Source of the DNA: Pseudomonadales bacterium
Lineage (GTDB): Bacteria > Pseudomonadota > Gammaproteobacteria > Pseudomonadales > Azotimanducaceae
Direction: 5' to 3'
Length of the DNA: 64,000 nucleotides
NCBI GenBank assembly: GCA_029251375.1
Contig: JAQXDL010000010.1
Span: 186,001-250,000, forward strand
Under the pieces are notes generated by a model. It searched no databases and was not told the DNA's origin. It saw only the letters and a program-made list of their open reading frames with translations. Position 1 is the first letter of the stretch. Each line of letters begins with the position of its first letter. Position numbers and translations under genes: made by a program. Below are positions 8,691 through 18,128 of the stretch, piece after piece.

Positions 8691-10118
8691 TTATAGTATC
8701 GGCGCAGCTAATCGGGAAACGTACGCCGCCAGCCTGAAGAACCAGCCGCGGTGAGAAAAAGCCGCGGCACCCATCTCGTAACTTACTGCAAAATCCTTCT
8801 CAAGCATCTCTTCGACCTGCCTGACGATTTCATCACCCAAACAAATCGCAGAGATTTCAAAGTTGAGACGAAATGAACGGTTATCAAAATTCGCAGTACC
8901 CACTAGCGCAAGTTTGTTATCAACCAAGGTTACTTTCTGGTGAAGAAAGCCTTCTGTGTAGCGGTACATTCTGATGCCCGCCTTATGTACTTCGTCGAAA
9001 TATGCAAAGGTCGCGTATCCAACCATCATATGGTCGGGTTTGTTAGGCACTAAAATTCGCACATCGACGCCTCTTAAAGCCGCCAGTTGCAAGGCCGAGA
9101 CAATGCCCTCATCTGGCACGAAATACGGGCTGGCGATCCAAAGCCGCTTCTGTGCGCCATTAATGAGCTGCAGATACATCAGTTTGGCTGTTTCAAAACT
9201 GTCCGCAGGACCGCTGGGCACAACGACAACACCGGAGTCACCTCGACTCATCGGTACCTCCCAATTGAGCCCTTGTATTATTTCATCCGCGGACCAATGC
9301 CAGTCTTCGACAAACGAAACCTGCACGCCCAACGTTGCCGGGCCGTCAATACAAAGATGAGTATCACGCCACGGACCAAATTCCGCATTAAACCCCAAAT
9401 GCTCATCGCCGATATTCAGCCCACCAACCCAAGATTTTTTACCATCGACGACAATGACCTTGCGATGGTTACGAAAGTTCATTTGAGTTCTGTTACGTGA
9501 ACCTTTGCGTGTGTTGAAGGGATAAACCTCTATGCCAGATTGCGCTAGTGATACAACAAACTCATTCGGTAATTGATAACAACCCACTTCGTCATACAAA
9601 AACCTTACCGTCACACCCTCTTGCGCTTTTGCCTTCAATGCATCGGCGAATCGTCTCCCGGACTGGTCTGCGCGAAAAATATAAAACTGGATCAACACAT
9701 AGGATTCCGCCGCCTCGATGCCATCAATCATGCTTTTATAGGTTGTTTCACCATCAACCAACAACTTGACTTGGTTGCCGCCCGCGAGAGGTAGCCGTGA
9801 CAACCGCTCAATACCGCGGATCGCCTCTTTCGTCAGCCATGTGTTATCGCTATCGGCAACAATTTTATTACGAGCATCCTGCAGCGCATCAGTCACAACT
9901 GATATTTGGTTTTTACGGGCATGCACATAACCCTGAAAGCGACTGCGACCGAAGACTAAATACAGCGGCACACTGAGATACGGCATGGCAATGAGCGAAA
10001 CACTCCAGGCACTGGCGCCTTGCGGTGTTCTTGCGGTAAAGATGGCGTGAAAGGCAGAAATCACGCCCAACACGTAGACCGTTGCAAAAAAATAGATGTA
10101 GCCTTCAGTGTCTATCAT
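8691..10118 (-). CDS. cls: Cardiolipin synthase (phospholipase D superfamily)
   Basis: A 475-residue membrane enzyme that condenses two phosphatidylglycerols into cardiolipin plus glycerol. Two N-terminal hydrophobic segments (about 5-28 and 37-56) anchor it. Two HKD motifs follow: HRKVIVVD (218-225) and HQKVTLVD (393-400). Length and layout match ClsA-type enzymes. The gene precedes the patatin gene on the same strand and follows yjdM by about 46 bp. Which paralogue (ClsA or another) cannot be settled from the window. Confidence 0.93.
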   Translation of the reverse strand: MIDTEGYIYFFATVYVLGVISAFHAIFTARTPQGASAWSVSLIAMPYLSVPLYLVFGRSRFQGYVHARKNQISVVTDALQDARNKIVADSDNTWLTKEAIRGIERLSRLPLAGGNQVKLLVDGETTYKSMIDGIEAAESYVLIQFYIFRADQSGRRFADALKAKAQEGVTVRFLYDEVGCYQLPNEFVVSLAQSGIEVYPFNTRKGSRNRTQMNFRNHRKVIVVDGKKSWVGGLNIGDEHLGFNAEFGPWRDTHLCIDGPATLGVQVSFVEDWHWSADEIIQGLNWEVPMSRGDSGVVVVPSGPADSFETAKLMYLQLINGAQKRLWIASPYFVPDEGIVSALQLAALRGVDVRILVPNKPDHMMVGYATFAYFDEVHKAGIRMYRYTEGFLHQKVTLVDNKLALVGTANFDNRSFRLNFEISAICLGDEIVRQVEEMLEKDFAVSYEMGAAAFSHRGWFFRLAAYVSRLAAPIL

Positions 10119-10164
10119 ATTGACATTTTACAGTTAGGTGCGTTTCAGTTTATCCCAACAGGAC

Positions 10165-10497
10165 CTAGGCCTTCTTCACAAAAATCGATTTTAATTTCAT
10201 TGCGCCGATGCCATCAATTTTACAATCGATGTCATGATCACCATCGACCAATCGAATGTTCTTTACCTTAGTGCCAACCTTTACAGTCAATGAACTGCCC
10301 TTGACCTTAAGGTCTTTTATAACGGTCACTGAATCACCGTCAGCCAAAGTGTTGCCATTGGCATCCTTGATGATGCGATGCTCCTCAGCCGAGTCACCCT
10401 CTTGCCATTCGTGTCCACATTCCGGGCAAACAAAGTTGCCACCATCGAGATAGGTAAACTCTGAGTCACATGAAACACAGTTTGGTAAGGTTGCCAC
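10165..10497 (-). CDS. yjdM: YjdM/PhnA family zinc-ribbon protein
   Basis: A 110-residue protein with an N-terminal zinc ribbon (Cys7, Cys10, Cys24, Cys27) and the C-terminal PhnA/YjdM domain ([20 protein letters not shown] and later). Formerly linked to alkylphosphonate use because of its old name PhnA; E. coli YjdM is not part of the C-P lyase and its role is not established. It is not PhnA phosphonoacetate hydrolase. Length is typical. No phosphonate genes are nearby. Confidence 0.9.
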   Translation of the reverse strand: MATLPNCVSCDSEFTYLDGGNFVCPECGHEWQEGDSAEEHRIIKDANGNTLADGDSVTVIKDLKVKGSSLTVKVGTKVKNIRLVDGDHDIDCKIDGIGAMKLKSIFVKKA

Positions 10498-10536
10498 GTG
10501 ATTTCCTTTTATTTAGGGGACGTAAGTGTTGATCAC

Positions 10537-11445
10537 TTAATCTTTTATGTCGGGCTCGAAAAACAACCAAAGAACTTGTGGGTACGCTGCTTTGAAGTTA
10601 ACTTCCGTTTTATTAATATCGGCGATTAGAACTTGCGCTGAAGAGCTTGAAGTCATCTTGGCTTTGACAGCCACCATCACATCACTGCCCATTTGTAACG
10701 TGAGCAGATTATAAACCTCCTCGACTTCTTCTTGCTCCGCTAGAAAACGCCTCATTGATTCAAGGGTTTTTGGTTCAACCCCTTGGCCAATTATTAACGC
10801 TTTGATCTCGATGCCGATGAAAATGGCAATAATAATCAACAGCACCCCAATGCCAATACTGCCCACGGCGTCGTACATGGGATTGCCCGTGATCATTGCC
10901 AGACTGACCGCGGCCAAAGCGAACACGAGCCCAAACAACGCCGCTAAGTCTTCTCCGAAAATAACCAGCAACTCACTCTGTCTTGTGTCTTGGAACCACT
11001 GCCAGAAACTTCGACCATCTCTTACCTTGTTGACCTCCTTGATACAACCCATCAAAGAAAGACCTTCCGCCGCGATCGCAAATACCAATACACCAACAGC
11101 AATCAGAGGTTGATTGAGTGGCTCGGTTGAATCCAGCTTGTGCACACCTTCGTAGATCGAAAACAATCCACCCATACTAAAAAGCATAATCGCTACAATG
11201 AAGGACCAGAAATAAATACTTTTACCGTACCCCAATGGATGGTCTAGGGAAGGTGGTCGTTTTGCCGAGCGCAAACCCAATAGCAAAAGCAGCTGATTGC
11301 CACAATCAGCAAAGGAGTGAATGCTTTCTGCCAGCATCGCTCCTGAACCGGTTGTCACGGCAGCGCCCATTTTGGCGACAGCGATCGCAAAATTCGCCGT
11401 CAACGCATAGATGATCGACTTCATGGAATCGGCGTCAGTAGACAA
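10537..11445 (-). CDS. Cation diffusion facilitator transporter
   Basis: A 302-residue CDF family proton/metal antiporter of the inner membrane. Family signatures are SGSGAMLAESIHSFADCGNQ (metal-site helix with the H-x3-D pattern) and DHPLGYGK, followed by five further hydrophobic segments and a short cytoplasmic C-terminal domain. The HPLGYGK variant is like the SLC30A9-type subgroup. Substrate is probably Zn2+, Fe2+ or Mn2+; the residues do not decide. Start ATG at 11445 is likely, though a second Met at residue 8 (MKSII) is possible. Confidence 0.88.
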   Translation of the reverse strand: MSTDADSMKSIIYALTANFAIAVAKMGAAVTTGSGAMLAESIHSFADCGNQLLLLLGLRSAKRPPSLDHPLGYGKSIYFWSFIVAIMLFSMGGLFSIYEGVHKLDSTEPLNQPLIAVGVLVFAIAAEGLSLMGCIKEVNKVRDGRSFWQWFQDTRQSELLVIFGEDLAALFGLVFALAAVSLAMITGNPMYDAVGSIGIGVLLIIIAIFIGIEIKALIIGQGVEPKTLESMRRFLAEQEEVEEVYNLLTLQMGSDVMVAVKAKMTSSSSAQVLIADINKTEVNFKAAYPQVLWLFFEPDIKD

Positions 11446-11518
11446 TTTTATTCTCCGATGTAGATGTCGATTTTTAGGCTGATGCAGTTGCGGTTAATGC
11501 CAGATGTTAAGATCCAGC

Positions 11519-12787
11519 CTAAACTAATGTTTGGTAAACGCGACTTCGTAACTCACGCCGAATAGGGTAAGTTGACGAGGGCATAAGTTGTGTAAAAAAC
11601 ACAACCCACAAATCCTCTTCGGGATCTATCCAGAAAAATGTACTGGCTGCTCCGCCCCAGTGGTACTCACCCTCAGATGTCACGATACTGGCTTTGACAG
11701 GGTCAATCACAACGGCAAAACCTAAACCAAAGCCGATGCCATCGTAGCTGGTTTCACTCCAAACCGGTTGCCCCATGGCCGCCATATCTTTGTTATCCGG
11801 CAAATGGTTTTTGCGCATATGTTCTACTGTTTTTCGACCCAACAACCTAACGCCATCTAGTTCACCTTTGTTTGTCAGCATCTGACAAAAGCGACCATAA
11901 TCGTCAATGCTCGATGTTAGACCGCCACCACCGGAGTACATTGCGACAGGCTCACAATAGCGACTTTTGTCATAAGGTTCTTGTAGCTTTAAACCACCAC
12001 GAGAGGCCTGCTCATCAGCACTGGCAGCCTTACTCACACTACTCATGTCTCCACCTGACGCGGGTGCGTATAGCGCAGAAAAGCGATCGTGGTTTCGAGC
12101 AGCCACGTGGAAGGCGCTCGACTTCATGCCCAATGGTTTGAATATCGCCGTTTCGAAGAAGGCCGCTAGCGACTGACCGGACCATACTTCCACTAAACGT
12201 CCGAGCACGTCCGATGACACACTGTAATTCCACTGGCTTCCGGGCTGACATATGAGTGGAATTTTTGCCAACTTGTTAACTTGATCTTCAAGTAAGCCTT
12301 CCTTCAAACCAAATTCTATCGAACCGTCACGATATGCCTCGTCGACAACATTTGTATGCATAAAACCATAGGTCAAACCGGAAGTGTGGGTCATGATATG
12401 CCGCACCAACATTAGCTCGCGCTGTGGTTCCGTATTGCTTAATTCACCACCAAGCCAGACTGGTGTATCCGCGAATGCCGGCAGGTACTTAGACACTGGA
12501 TCGTCAAGCTGGAAAGCACCTTGCTCGTACAACATCATCGCAGCAACAGTTGTGACAGCCTTAGACATTGAAAAGATGCGAACAATGGTGTCTCGTTCAA
12601 AGGATTTGTCGTTTTCAACATCTGCCTTACCAACAGCATGAAAATACGGAATGCCACCATTTCGACCGACCAATACACTACAACCCGCCAGACGCTCGGA
12701 AGAAACTTGCTGCTGCAACCATTCGGTAATACGTTCCAATCTGTCCGATGATAATCCGACACTTTCAGGGATGACCGATCCAATCAT
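11519..12787 (-). CDS. Serine hydrolase, class C beta-lactamase family
   Basis: A 422-residue member of the beta-lactamase/EstB/penicillin-binding-like serine hydrolase fold. Motifs: S-x-x-K as SMSK (73-76), Y-x-x as YSV (188-190) and an HWGGA near residue 378 in place of K-T-G. The HxG triad is common among EstB-type esterases. No signal peptide is seen, which argues against a secreted beta-lactamase and for a cytoplasmic esterase. It lies between an acyl-CoA dehydrogenase and a CDF transporter. Confidence 0.87.
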   Translation of the reverse strand: MIGSVIPESVGLSSDRLERITEWLQQQVSSERLAGCSVLVGRNGGIPYFHAVGKADVENDKSFERDTIVRIFSMSKAVTTVAAMMLYEQGAFQLDDPVSKYLPAFADTPVWLGGELSNTEPQRELMLVRHIMTHTSGLTYGFMHTNVVDEAYRDGSIEFGLKEGLLEDQVNKLAKIPLICQPGSQWNYSVSSDVLGRLVEVWSGQSLAAFFETAIFKPLGMKSSAFHVAARNHDRFSALYAPASGGDMSSVSKAASADEQASRGGLKLQEPYDKSRYCEPVAMYSGGGGLTSSIDDYGRFCQMLTNKGELDGVRLLGRKTVEHMRKNHLPDNKDMAAMGQPVWSETSYDGIGFGLGFAVVIDPVKASIVTSEGEYHWGGAASTFFWIDPEEDLWVVFFTQLMPSSTYPIRRELRSRVYQTLV

Positions 12788-12861
12788 TGTTAATCCTTAT
12801 CGTTAATACTTGTTAGAAAATACAACATCACTTATACACTATGATTACCGAGATGACTCAA

Positions 12862-14094
12862 TTACTCATAAAGGTAATGCTGCAAGTTATCCAAACTTTG
12901 CTCGCCCGCTTCAAGTCTTGCGATAGTTTGCAAATGCACCTCATCAGGACCGTCATAAATACGAAAGGCTCGCGCTTTAGCAAAAGCTCTGGCTGCTGGC
13001 GTATCATCAGTAACACCCTTAGCGCCATAGAGTTGTACAGCGCGATCGGCAATCTGTTGATAAACACGAGCAACTGCAACTTTAATCATCGAAATCTGTT
13101 TTCGAGCAACTTTGTTACCTACCGTATCGATCAGATGCGCCGCCTGCATAACCAGCAGACGACACTGATCAATCTCAATTCTCGACAGGCTAATCGCTTC
13201 CTGGGTTGAGCTGTATTCATCTACTCGCTTGCCAAAGGTTGTTCTTTCCGTGGAGCGCTTCAACATCAGCGAGATCAGCACTTCGCACTCGCCAATCGCC
13301 CGCATACAATGGTGCAGGCGTGCAGGGCCCAGCCGCGCTTGACCCATTGCAAAACCTTCGCCGGGTTGCCCCAACAAATTTTCAACCGGCACTCGCACGT
13401 CGGTAAAGGTGAGCTCAGGATGTAAATTAGTCACAGATTGATGTTCGAACACCGGCAGGTTACGCACAACCTCAACCCCCGCAGCATGACGAGGAATCAG
13501 AATCATTGACTGGCGTTTTGACTTCTTCTCTTTCGCATCGGTCACGCCAACAAGAATGATAAGCTCCGTATTTGCATGAGACGCGTTAGATGCAAACCAC
13601 TTGCGGCCATTGATGACATATTCATCACCATCACGAACAATTGTTGTTTCCAAATTAACGGGATCTGAAGAGGCAACACCAGGCTCGGTCATGGCAAAAG
13701 CCGAACCGAACTCACCTTCCAGTAGTGGATTAAGCCATTGTTCTGTTTGTTGCTGCGTCGCGAAGAGCTGCAGCAACTCCATGTTAGGCACATCCGGCGC
13801 GTGACAATTAAAAACCCGGGACGCCCATTCCAACCTGCCCAAAACCTCCGCCACAGCGGCGAACTCAAGATTGCTTAATTTTGTGCCTGGCTCGTTCTCG
13901 GATAGTCGCGGCAGCGCCATATTCCAAAGCCCTAGCTCACGAGCTTCGGCACGCAGAGTTTGTTCAATTTCAGGCGTACTCTGACCTGCGTGCGCTTGCT
14001 GTAGCCAAACCTTATTATTGGGTAGCACTCGCGCATTGAAGAATGCTTCGACTTCGTCTCTGACTGCAATTGCTTTGGCGGGTAATTCAAACAT
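12862..14094 (-). CDS. Acyl-CoA dehydrogenase (ACAD10/11-like)
   Basis: A 410-residue FAD enzyme that oxidises acyl-CoA to trans-2-enoyl-CoA. The FAD/substrate motif AFAMTEPGVASSD spans 132-144 and the C-terminal helical bundle carries the QLYGAKGVTDDTP segment. The NCHAPDVPNMELL segment (97-108) closely resembles NCSAPDTGNMEVL in the second dehydrogenase at 45-46 kb, so the two are paralogues of one subfamily that includes ACAD10/11-like enzymes. Electrons would pass to ETF, not encoded here. The thiamine operon ends 84 bp upstream on the same strand. Confidence 0.92.
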   Translation of the reverse strand: MFELPAKAIAVRDEVEAFFNARVLPNNKVWLQQAHAGQSTPEIEQTLRAEARELGLWNMALPRLSENEPGTKLSNLEFAAVAEVLGRLEWASRVFNCHAPDVPNMELLQLFATQQQTEQWLNPLLEGEFGSAFAMTEPGVASSDPVNLETTIVRDGDEYVINGRKWFASNASHANTELIILVGVTDAKEKKSKRQSMILIPRHAAGVEVVRNLPVFEHQSVTNLHPELTFTDVRVPVENLLGQPGEGFAMGQARLGPARLHHCMRAIGECEVLISLMLKRSTERTTFGKRVDEYSSTQEAISLSRIEIDQCRLLVMQAAHLIDTVGNKVARKQISMIKVAVARVYQQIADRAVQLYGAKGVTDDTPAARAFAKARAFRIYDGPDEVHLQTIARLEAGEQSLDNLQHYLYE

Positions 14095-14178
14095 CGACTG
14101 ACCTTGTAACCGCTAACTAGAATGACCAACCATAGCTTGATTTGAAGTTGATTCAAAATCTAACCGACAGGCAATCTT

Positions 14179-15024
14179 CTAATGTGCCGCCTTGACCAGA
14201 TACCAAAGTTTTTCGATTAACGCTGCCGCCGCCTCAAAAGATCGAACTGATGCAACATTCACATGGTCACTACTCGCACCGGTGTTACCGCCAACGCCAT
14301 AACCCCTCAATAACAACTGCAGATGATCGTCACTCAGGCAATAGTGGCTGCTGAATGTAGCGATATCAAAACTCGGTGGTGCAACCTTTGCATACTCCCA
14401 GTCTAGGACATGGATTCGCTGCTCAGCAGGTGAATAAAGTAAGTTCTCGAACAACATATCATTGTGGCACAGCACCTTCGGCTCACTTGGCAGAATCTCA
14501 ATGAGCCTTTGAAGTTGAGTCTGCAAACTTTTAGGTTCGCCTGCCGAGCGGAAACAGGTCATCAAATAAGATGACAATTCCAGTTCGTCTATCATTTTTA
14601 GCTGTTCGCTATCGGAATATAGACGAGGGTCGAGCTGATGAATCGTTGCAAATGTTTCGCCGATCAATTCCAGCTGACCAAAGCCAGGCTGCTCACCCGA
14701 CCAATAAGGCGTCACCAATATGTCGTCCTGAATGTAGACCGGCGCAGGACAGATACCCTTGTCTGCGGCGAGTCTCATTGCGGCGAATTCAGAAGCACGG
14801 TGAATACCTGGGTCGGCAACGGCCTGGTTAAAACGTATCACCCAATGATTACTACCGTCGGAAACTCGTATGCTTGCGTTGGTAATGCCACACAATTTCG
14901 CGACGAATGAAGGCTGCGCGACAGGCGCTGGAGACCACCGTTGCCAAGTCGACAAGGCTGTCGATAGTCGAACTCGAAGACGCGGGTCTAGTTGTTGGAC
15001 GTTTTCTGATAACTCTTGAGCCAT
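14179..15024 (-). CDS. Phosphotransferase of the APH/choline-kinase fold, probable thiamine kinase
   Basis: A roughly 281-residue kinase with the Brenner motif HND (residues 190-192 counted from the upstream Met) and the DFG-equivalent DWE (211-213), shared by aminoglycoside, choline and thiamine kinases. It is the last gene of an operon controlled by a TPP riboswitch, after a TonB receptor, a thiamine-binding protein and a PnuT-type transporter, so thiamine to thiamine monophosphate phosphorylation is the natural role; this is inference from context. The start was set at the ATG at 15024 (MAQEL); a Met three codons upstream is possible. Either start overlaps the pnuT 3' end, implying translational coupling. 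Confidence 0.8.
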   Translation of the reverse strand: MAQELSENVQQLDPRLRVRLSTALSTWQRWSPAPVAQPSFVAKLCGITNASIRVSDGSNHWVIRFNQAVADPGIHRASEFAAMRLAADKGICPAPVYIQDDILVTPYWSGEQPGFGQLELIGETFATIHQLDPRLYSDSEQLKMIDELELSSYLMTCFRSAGEPKSLQTQLQRLIEILPSEPKVLCHNDMLFENLLYSPAEQRIHVLDWEYAKVAPPSFDIATFSSHYCLSDDHLQLLLRGYGVGGNTGASSDHVNVASVRSFEAAAALIEKLWYLVKAAH

Positions 15025-15653
15025 GCGAACCAACCAAAGAAGATGATAACGATGTATATCGCGAACAATGCAGCAGTAAAGTATAGCTCTCGATCCAGAT
15101 ATAAGGCGATCGATACCACATCAATCACCAGCCAATAAATCCAGTTCTCCAATACTTTCTTCGCCACCATATAGGTTGTAAAAATACTACCCCAGGTGGT
15201 GAATGCATCAATATAAGGCAGCCTTGCATCTGTGCCACTGTTAAGGACATAACCTGACAACAAACTTAACAGTAGGATGGACAACAGTACGATGAAATGA
15301 GATTTCAAGCTCCAACGTTGAATGCGAGCTGCCGGTATTGACTGCCGTGTCACTTGCGTGCCCACAGGCGCTGCGGTGCCCGCGCCTTGCCACTGCTTTA
15401 AACCAAACACAGCCATACCAATATAGAAGCACTGCAACCCCGATTCCATGTACAGATTGACGTCCCAAAAAATCACTAGGTATATGGCGCTGGAAACAAT
15501 AGCAGCCGCCCAGCACCAGCTATTCTCCTTCACCGCTAACAACAGATAAGCGACAGCAAAAACAACGGCTATCGCTTCAAGCAAAGAGCTTTGCAAAGCC
15601 TGCGTTAGACCGAGCGAAAAAATCTGGCTGAGACTCGTAATAAGTTCAGCCAT
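14988..15653 (-). CDS. pnuT: PnuC-family transporter, probable thiamine transporter PnuT
   Basis: A 221-residue inner-membrane protein of the PnuC/PnuT facilitator family, with about seven hydrophobic segments and the family pattern of WCW, SAIYLVIFWDVNLYMES and WGSIFTTYMVAKKVLENW-type segments (each WxxW-like cluster lines the vitamin site). PnuC moves nicotinamide riboside; PnuT members under TPP riboswitches move thiamine. The riboswitch and neighbouring thiamine-binding protein favour PnuT. The uptake is facilitated diffusion, trapped by the downstream kinase, whose gene overlaps this one. Confidence 0.88.
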   Translation of the reverse strand: MAELITSLSQIFSLGLTQALQSSLLEAIAVVFAVAYLLLAVKENSWCWAAAIVSSAIYLVIFWDVNLYMESGLQCFYIGMAVFGLKQWQGAGTAAPVGTQVTRQSIPAARIQRWSLKSHFIVLLSILLLSLLSGYVLNSGTDARLPYIDAFTTWGSIFTTYMVAKKVLENWIYWLVIDVVSIALYLDRELYFTAALFAIYIVIIFFGWFAWLKSYQKTSNN

Positions 15654-15705
15654 TTAATCCTTTCTGTTTTCTCCAGCAGACAATCATCAGACCCTCCAAT
15701 TAGAT

Positions 15706-15969
15706 CTATTCATCAGACAACCCTCTCAAATCGCCCATTAGGATTTTCACAGTGAATACACCACTGCCATAAACCTGCCAGCTGTGACGAATCTCCACTT
15801 TGAGCAAATCCATCACATGGTCATAGTCACCATAAATTTGCGTCGTCAGGTCGTTTCGTTTTACAGCCACATTCGGGTCCAGTTGAACGCGATCAATAAA
15901 ATCCTGTATCGCAGGTATATAGTCACTATTCAATGGATACAAACTGATATCAACAGAAGTTTTCATCAT
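15706..15969 (-). CDS. YkoF/MTH1187-type thiamine-binding domain protein
   Basis: A small 87-residue protein whose ISLYPLNSDYIPAIQDFI opening, TQIYGDYDHVMDLLK centre and GVFTVKILMGDL end match the thiamine/HMP-binding single-domain proteins related to Bacillus YkoF and MTH1187. These ferredoxin-like domains bind thiamine or its pyrimidine. No signal peptide, so it is cytoplasmic. Its ATG starts at the base after the TonB receptor stop (TAG then ATGATG), so translation is probably coupled. The family match is strong in pattern; ligand is inferred from the operon. Confidence 0.82.
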   Translation of the reverse strand: MMKTSVDISLYPLNSDYIPAIQDFIDRVQLDPNVAVKRNDLTTQIYGDYDHVMDLLKVEIRHSWQVYGSGVFTVKILMGDLRGLSDE

Positions 15970-18072
15970 CTAAAACTCATAACCAAATGTAAGCCCGACA
16001 ATTGAGGGTTCGCCATATTGAAGGTAGGGTTCGGTCACATAGCCCTTACGAGGATCGTTACCAAAGCTGCCAAAAGCACGTACCTGAACGTCTTCGTCGG
16101 TAAGGTTGCGGCCCCATAGGCTTAACGTCCAAGTATCCGTTGCATAAGTAATATTGGCATTGAGCAGCGCATAGCTGTCGCTTTGCAACGCATGACGATC
16201 AGAGAAGTAGAATTCATCCTTGCCATCAACTGACAGCTGAAGCGACAAACGATTGAGACTATACTCGCCAGCAACGTGGTAGGTGTAGGCCGGTGCGTGG
16301 GCCTGGTCTCGGCCGGACAAATCCTCACCAAACTCATTGATAAACTCGTCAAACTGCGCCTCAAGTAAACCAACATTAGCGGATAGCTTAAGGTTATCAA
16401 ATGCAAACCAGTCAATTTCGACTTCTATGCCTTTGTTGGTGCCTTCGGCCGCGTTGCCAATAAAATCAATAAACTCGGTACCACCAGAACCAGCAATTGG
16501 CCTTGTGAGGGAACTCTTCACCTGCTGGTCATGTCGGTCGTCGAGGAACATCGCCGCTCTTACATGCAGCCGATTGTTGAGCATGCGTGCCTTTATACCT
16601 ACTTCATATTCGATCAAATATTCCTCATCAAATTCTCGCAGGTCAGCCGGCAAGGTCCCATCAGCATTAACACCGCCAGCTTTGTAACCTCTCGCAACAC
16701 TTACATAACTCATGGCCTGATCCGACAGGAAATACTGAAGGGCGATACGTCCGCCCCAAAGATCTTCACTCCGGTTAAAGTCAACCGCATCGGAATTGTC
16801 ATAACTGGAATCACGCTGTTCAAAACGCAAACCCGTGGATAACGACAATTTTTGTGTGAAGCTCGTATCAAGCTGGAGAAACATCGCCAGGGTATCGAAC
16901 TTATACTGGCTGGAAAAGTTAGCGGCTGCGAAGGTGTATATTCGAGTTAGGTCCTCTGAACTTGAAATTGCGTAAATACCAACCAGCCAATCAGTAGAAT
17001 CGGCAAACAACTTACTTTGATCGTTTGAGATCATTCGCACCTCAAGACTTTCTGTATCCCTGTCACGCAAATAATTGTCTTTGGAGCTGTAACCAAATGG
17101 GTGAATGCCAACAAACGTCCAATCTTCATCGTAACCGTATTCGATATCTGATCGAGCTAAACCAAGGGTAAGCTCAAGATCAAAGTTATTCAATTTCCAA
17201 ATACTTTCAAGCGCGAGACTATTGGATTCTTGCCTATCATGGCCAGGCTCGTCGGATAGCGTATTACGACTATTATCTAGCGTGAAAGCATCGTAGCCGT
17301 TATCAATATCAACGTGAGACAACGCCAGGTTGATATCCCAAGCGTCTGTAACATCAACTGCAAACTTGCCGCGTATCGTTAGCTCATCACGCGCATTGTT
17401 ATCATCGCTGCCGAGAAATTCGTTCTCATAGTAACCATCTGATTCATGCTGTTCGACCGCAACGCGTGCTTTTATCTTATCGGTTAGAGCACCATTGAGA
17501 ACCGCTGAAAGCGTCTCGTGTCCGTATTCACCTGCTGTCAATCTTATGCCTGCTTCGAACTCATCATGGGGGTCCTTGGTCTTTATGTTGATCAAACCTG
17601 CTAACGCGTTAGCCCCGTAGATCGTACCTTGCGGCCCACGCAAAACTTCAACCTGGTCAACGTCCAGCATTGTTGCAATGGAACCAACACCACTGAAATC
17701 GACACCGTCAACAAGCAGACCAACGGATGCATTCAAGGGGCTGACAAACTGACTGCGCTCGCCAATGCCGCGAATCTGAAAGTACCGGGCTCGGTTCGAG
17801 CCACTTGAGAAATTCACGTTGGGAATGGTATTGATGACTTCCTCAAAGTGTTGCGCCGCACGAGCGGTGATGACCTGCTCAGACAACACGCTCATACTAG
17901 ACGGCACACTTAACTCATCAGATTGACGCAATTGAGCCGTAACAACGACTTCAGGTAGTTCGACCGCATAGCTCGCCATGCTGACGCACAACAAGCTGAA
18001 TGACAGGTTCGATAACAGAAAGGATTGCCGAGTTACCGCAATGGCTAGATGGAAATATCGTGCGAATTTCAT
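15970..18072 (-). CDS. TonB-dependent outer-membrane receptor, thiamine-regulated
   Basis: A 700-residue receptor with a signal peptide (about residues 1-37, ending near ASYAVE), TonB box region PEVVVTAQ, plug domain (HFEEVINTIPNVNFSSG, then VEVLRGPQGTIYGANALAGLINI) and a 22-strand barrel ending in phenylalanine (FGYEF). It would import a scarce ligand across the outer membrane using ExbBD-TonB energy. A TPP riboswitch directly upstream makes thiamine, a phosphate ester or a precursor the likely ligand. It is the first and largest gene of the thiamine-uptake operon. Start ATG at 18072 follows an AGGAG held in a hairpin. Confidence 0.92.
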   Translation of the reverse strand: MKFARYFHLAIAVTRQSFLLSNLSFSLLCVSMASYAVELPEVVVTAQLRQSDELSVPSSMSVLSEQVITARAAQHFEEVINTIPNVNFSSGSNRARYFQIRGIGERSQFVSPLNASVGLLVDGVDFSGVGSIATMLDVDQVEVLRGPQGTIYGANALAGLINIKTKDPHDEFEAGIRLTAGEYGHETLSAVLNGALTDKIKARVAVEQHESDGYYENEFLGSDDNNARDELTIRGKFAVDVTDAWDINLALSHVDIDNGYDAFTLDNSRNTLSDEPGHDRQESNSLALESIWKLNNFDLELTLGLARSDIEYGYDEDWTFVGIHPFGYSSKDNYLRDRDTESLEVRMISNDQSKLFADSTDWLVGIYAISSSEDLTRIYTFAAANFSSQYKFDTLAMFLQLDTSFTQKLSLSTGLRFEQRDSSYDNSDAVDFNRSEDLWGGRIALQYFLSDQAMSYVSVARGYKAGGVNADGTLPADLREFDEEYLIEYEVGIKARMLNNRLHVRAAMFLDDRHDQQVKSSLTRPIAGSGGTEFIDFIGNAAEGTNKGIEVEIDWFAFDNLKLSANVGLLEAQFDEFINEFGEDLSGRDQAHAPAYTYHVAGEYSLNRLSLQLSVDGKDEFYFSDRHALQSDSYALLNANITYATDTWTLSLWGRNLTDEDVQVRAFGSFGNDPRKGYVTEPYLQYGEPSIVGLTFGYEF

Positions 18073-18074
18073 GA

Positions 18075-18097
18075 GTCTCTCCTAAAAATCAAGAGAC
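18075..18097 (-). promoter_or_regulatory. Shine-Dalgarno-sequestering hairpin of the thiamine operon
   Basis: On the minus strand GTCTCT and AGAGAC form a 6-bp perfect stem around an 11-nt loop. The AGGAG ribosome site of the TonB receptor spans the 3' loop and stem, and the ATG follows 2 bp past the stem. This looks like the translational expression platform of the adjacent TPP riboswitch: ligand binding upstream would favour this hairpin and block initiation. Confidence 0.65.
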
Positions 18098-18128
18098 CCG
18101 GTATGACGTGGACCATAGATGGACTTCA

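Noticed and set aside
10165-10497. PhnA as phosphonoacetate hydrolase
   Set aside because: The protein is the small zinc-ribbon YjdM type, unrelated to phosphonoacetate hydrolase despite the shared old name.
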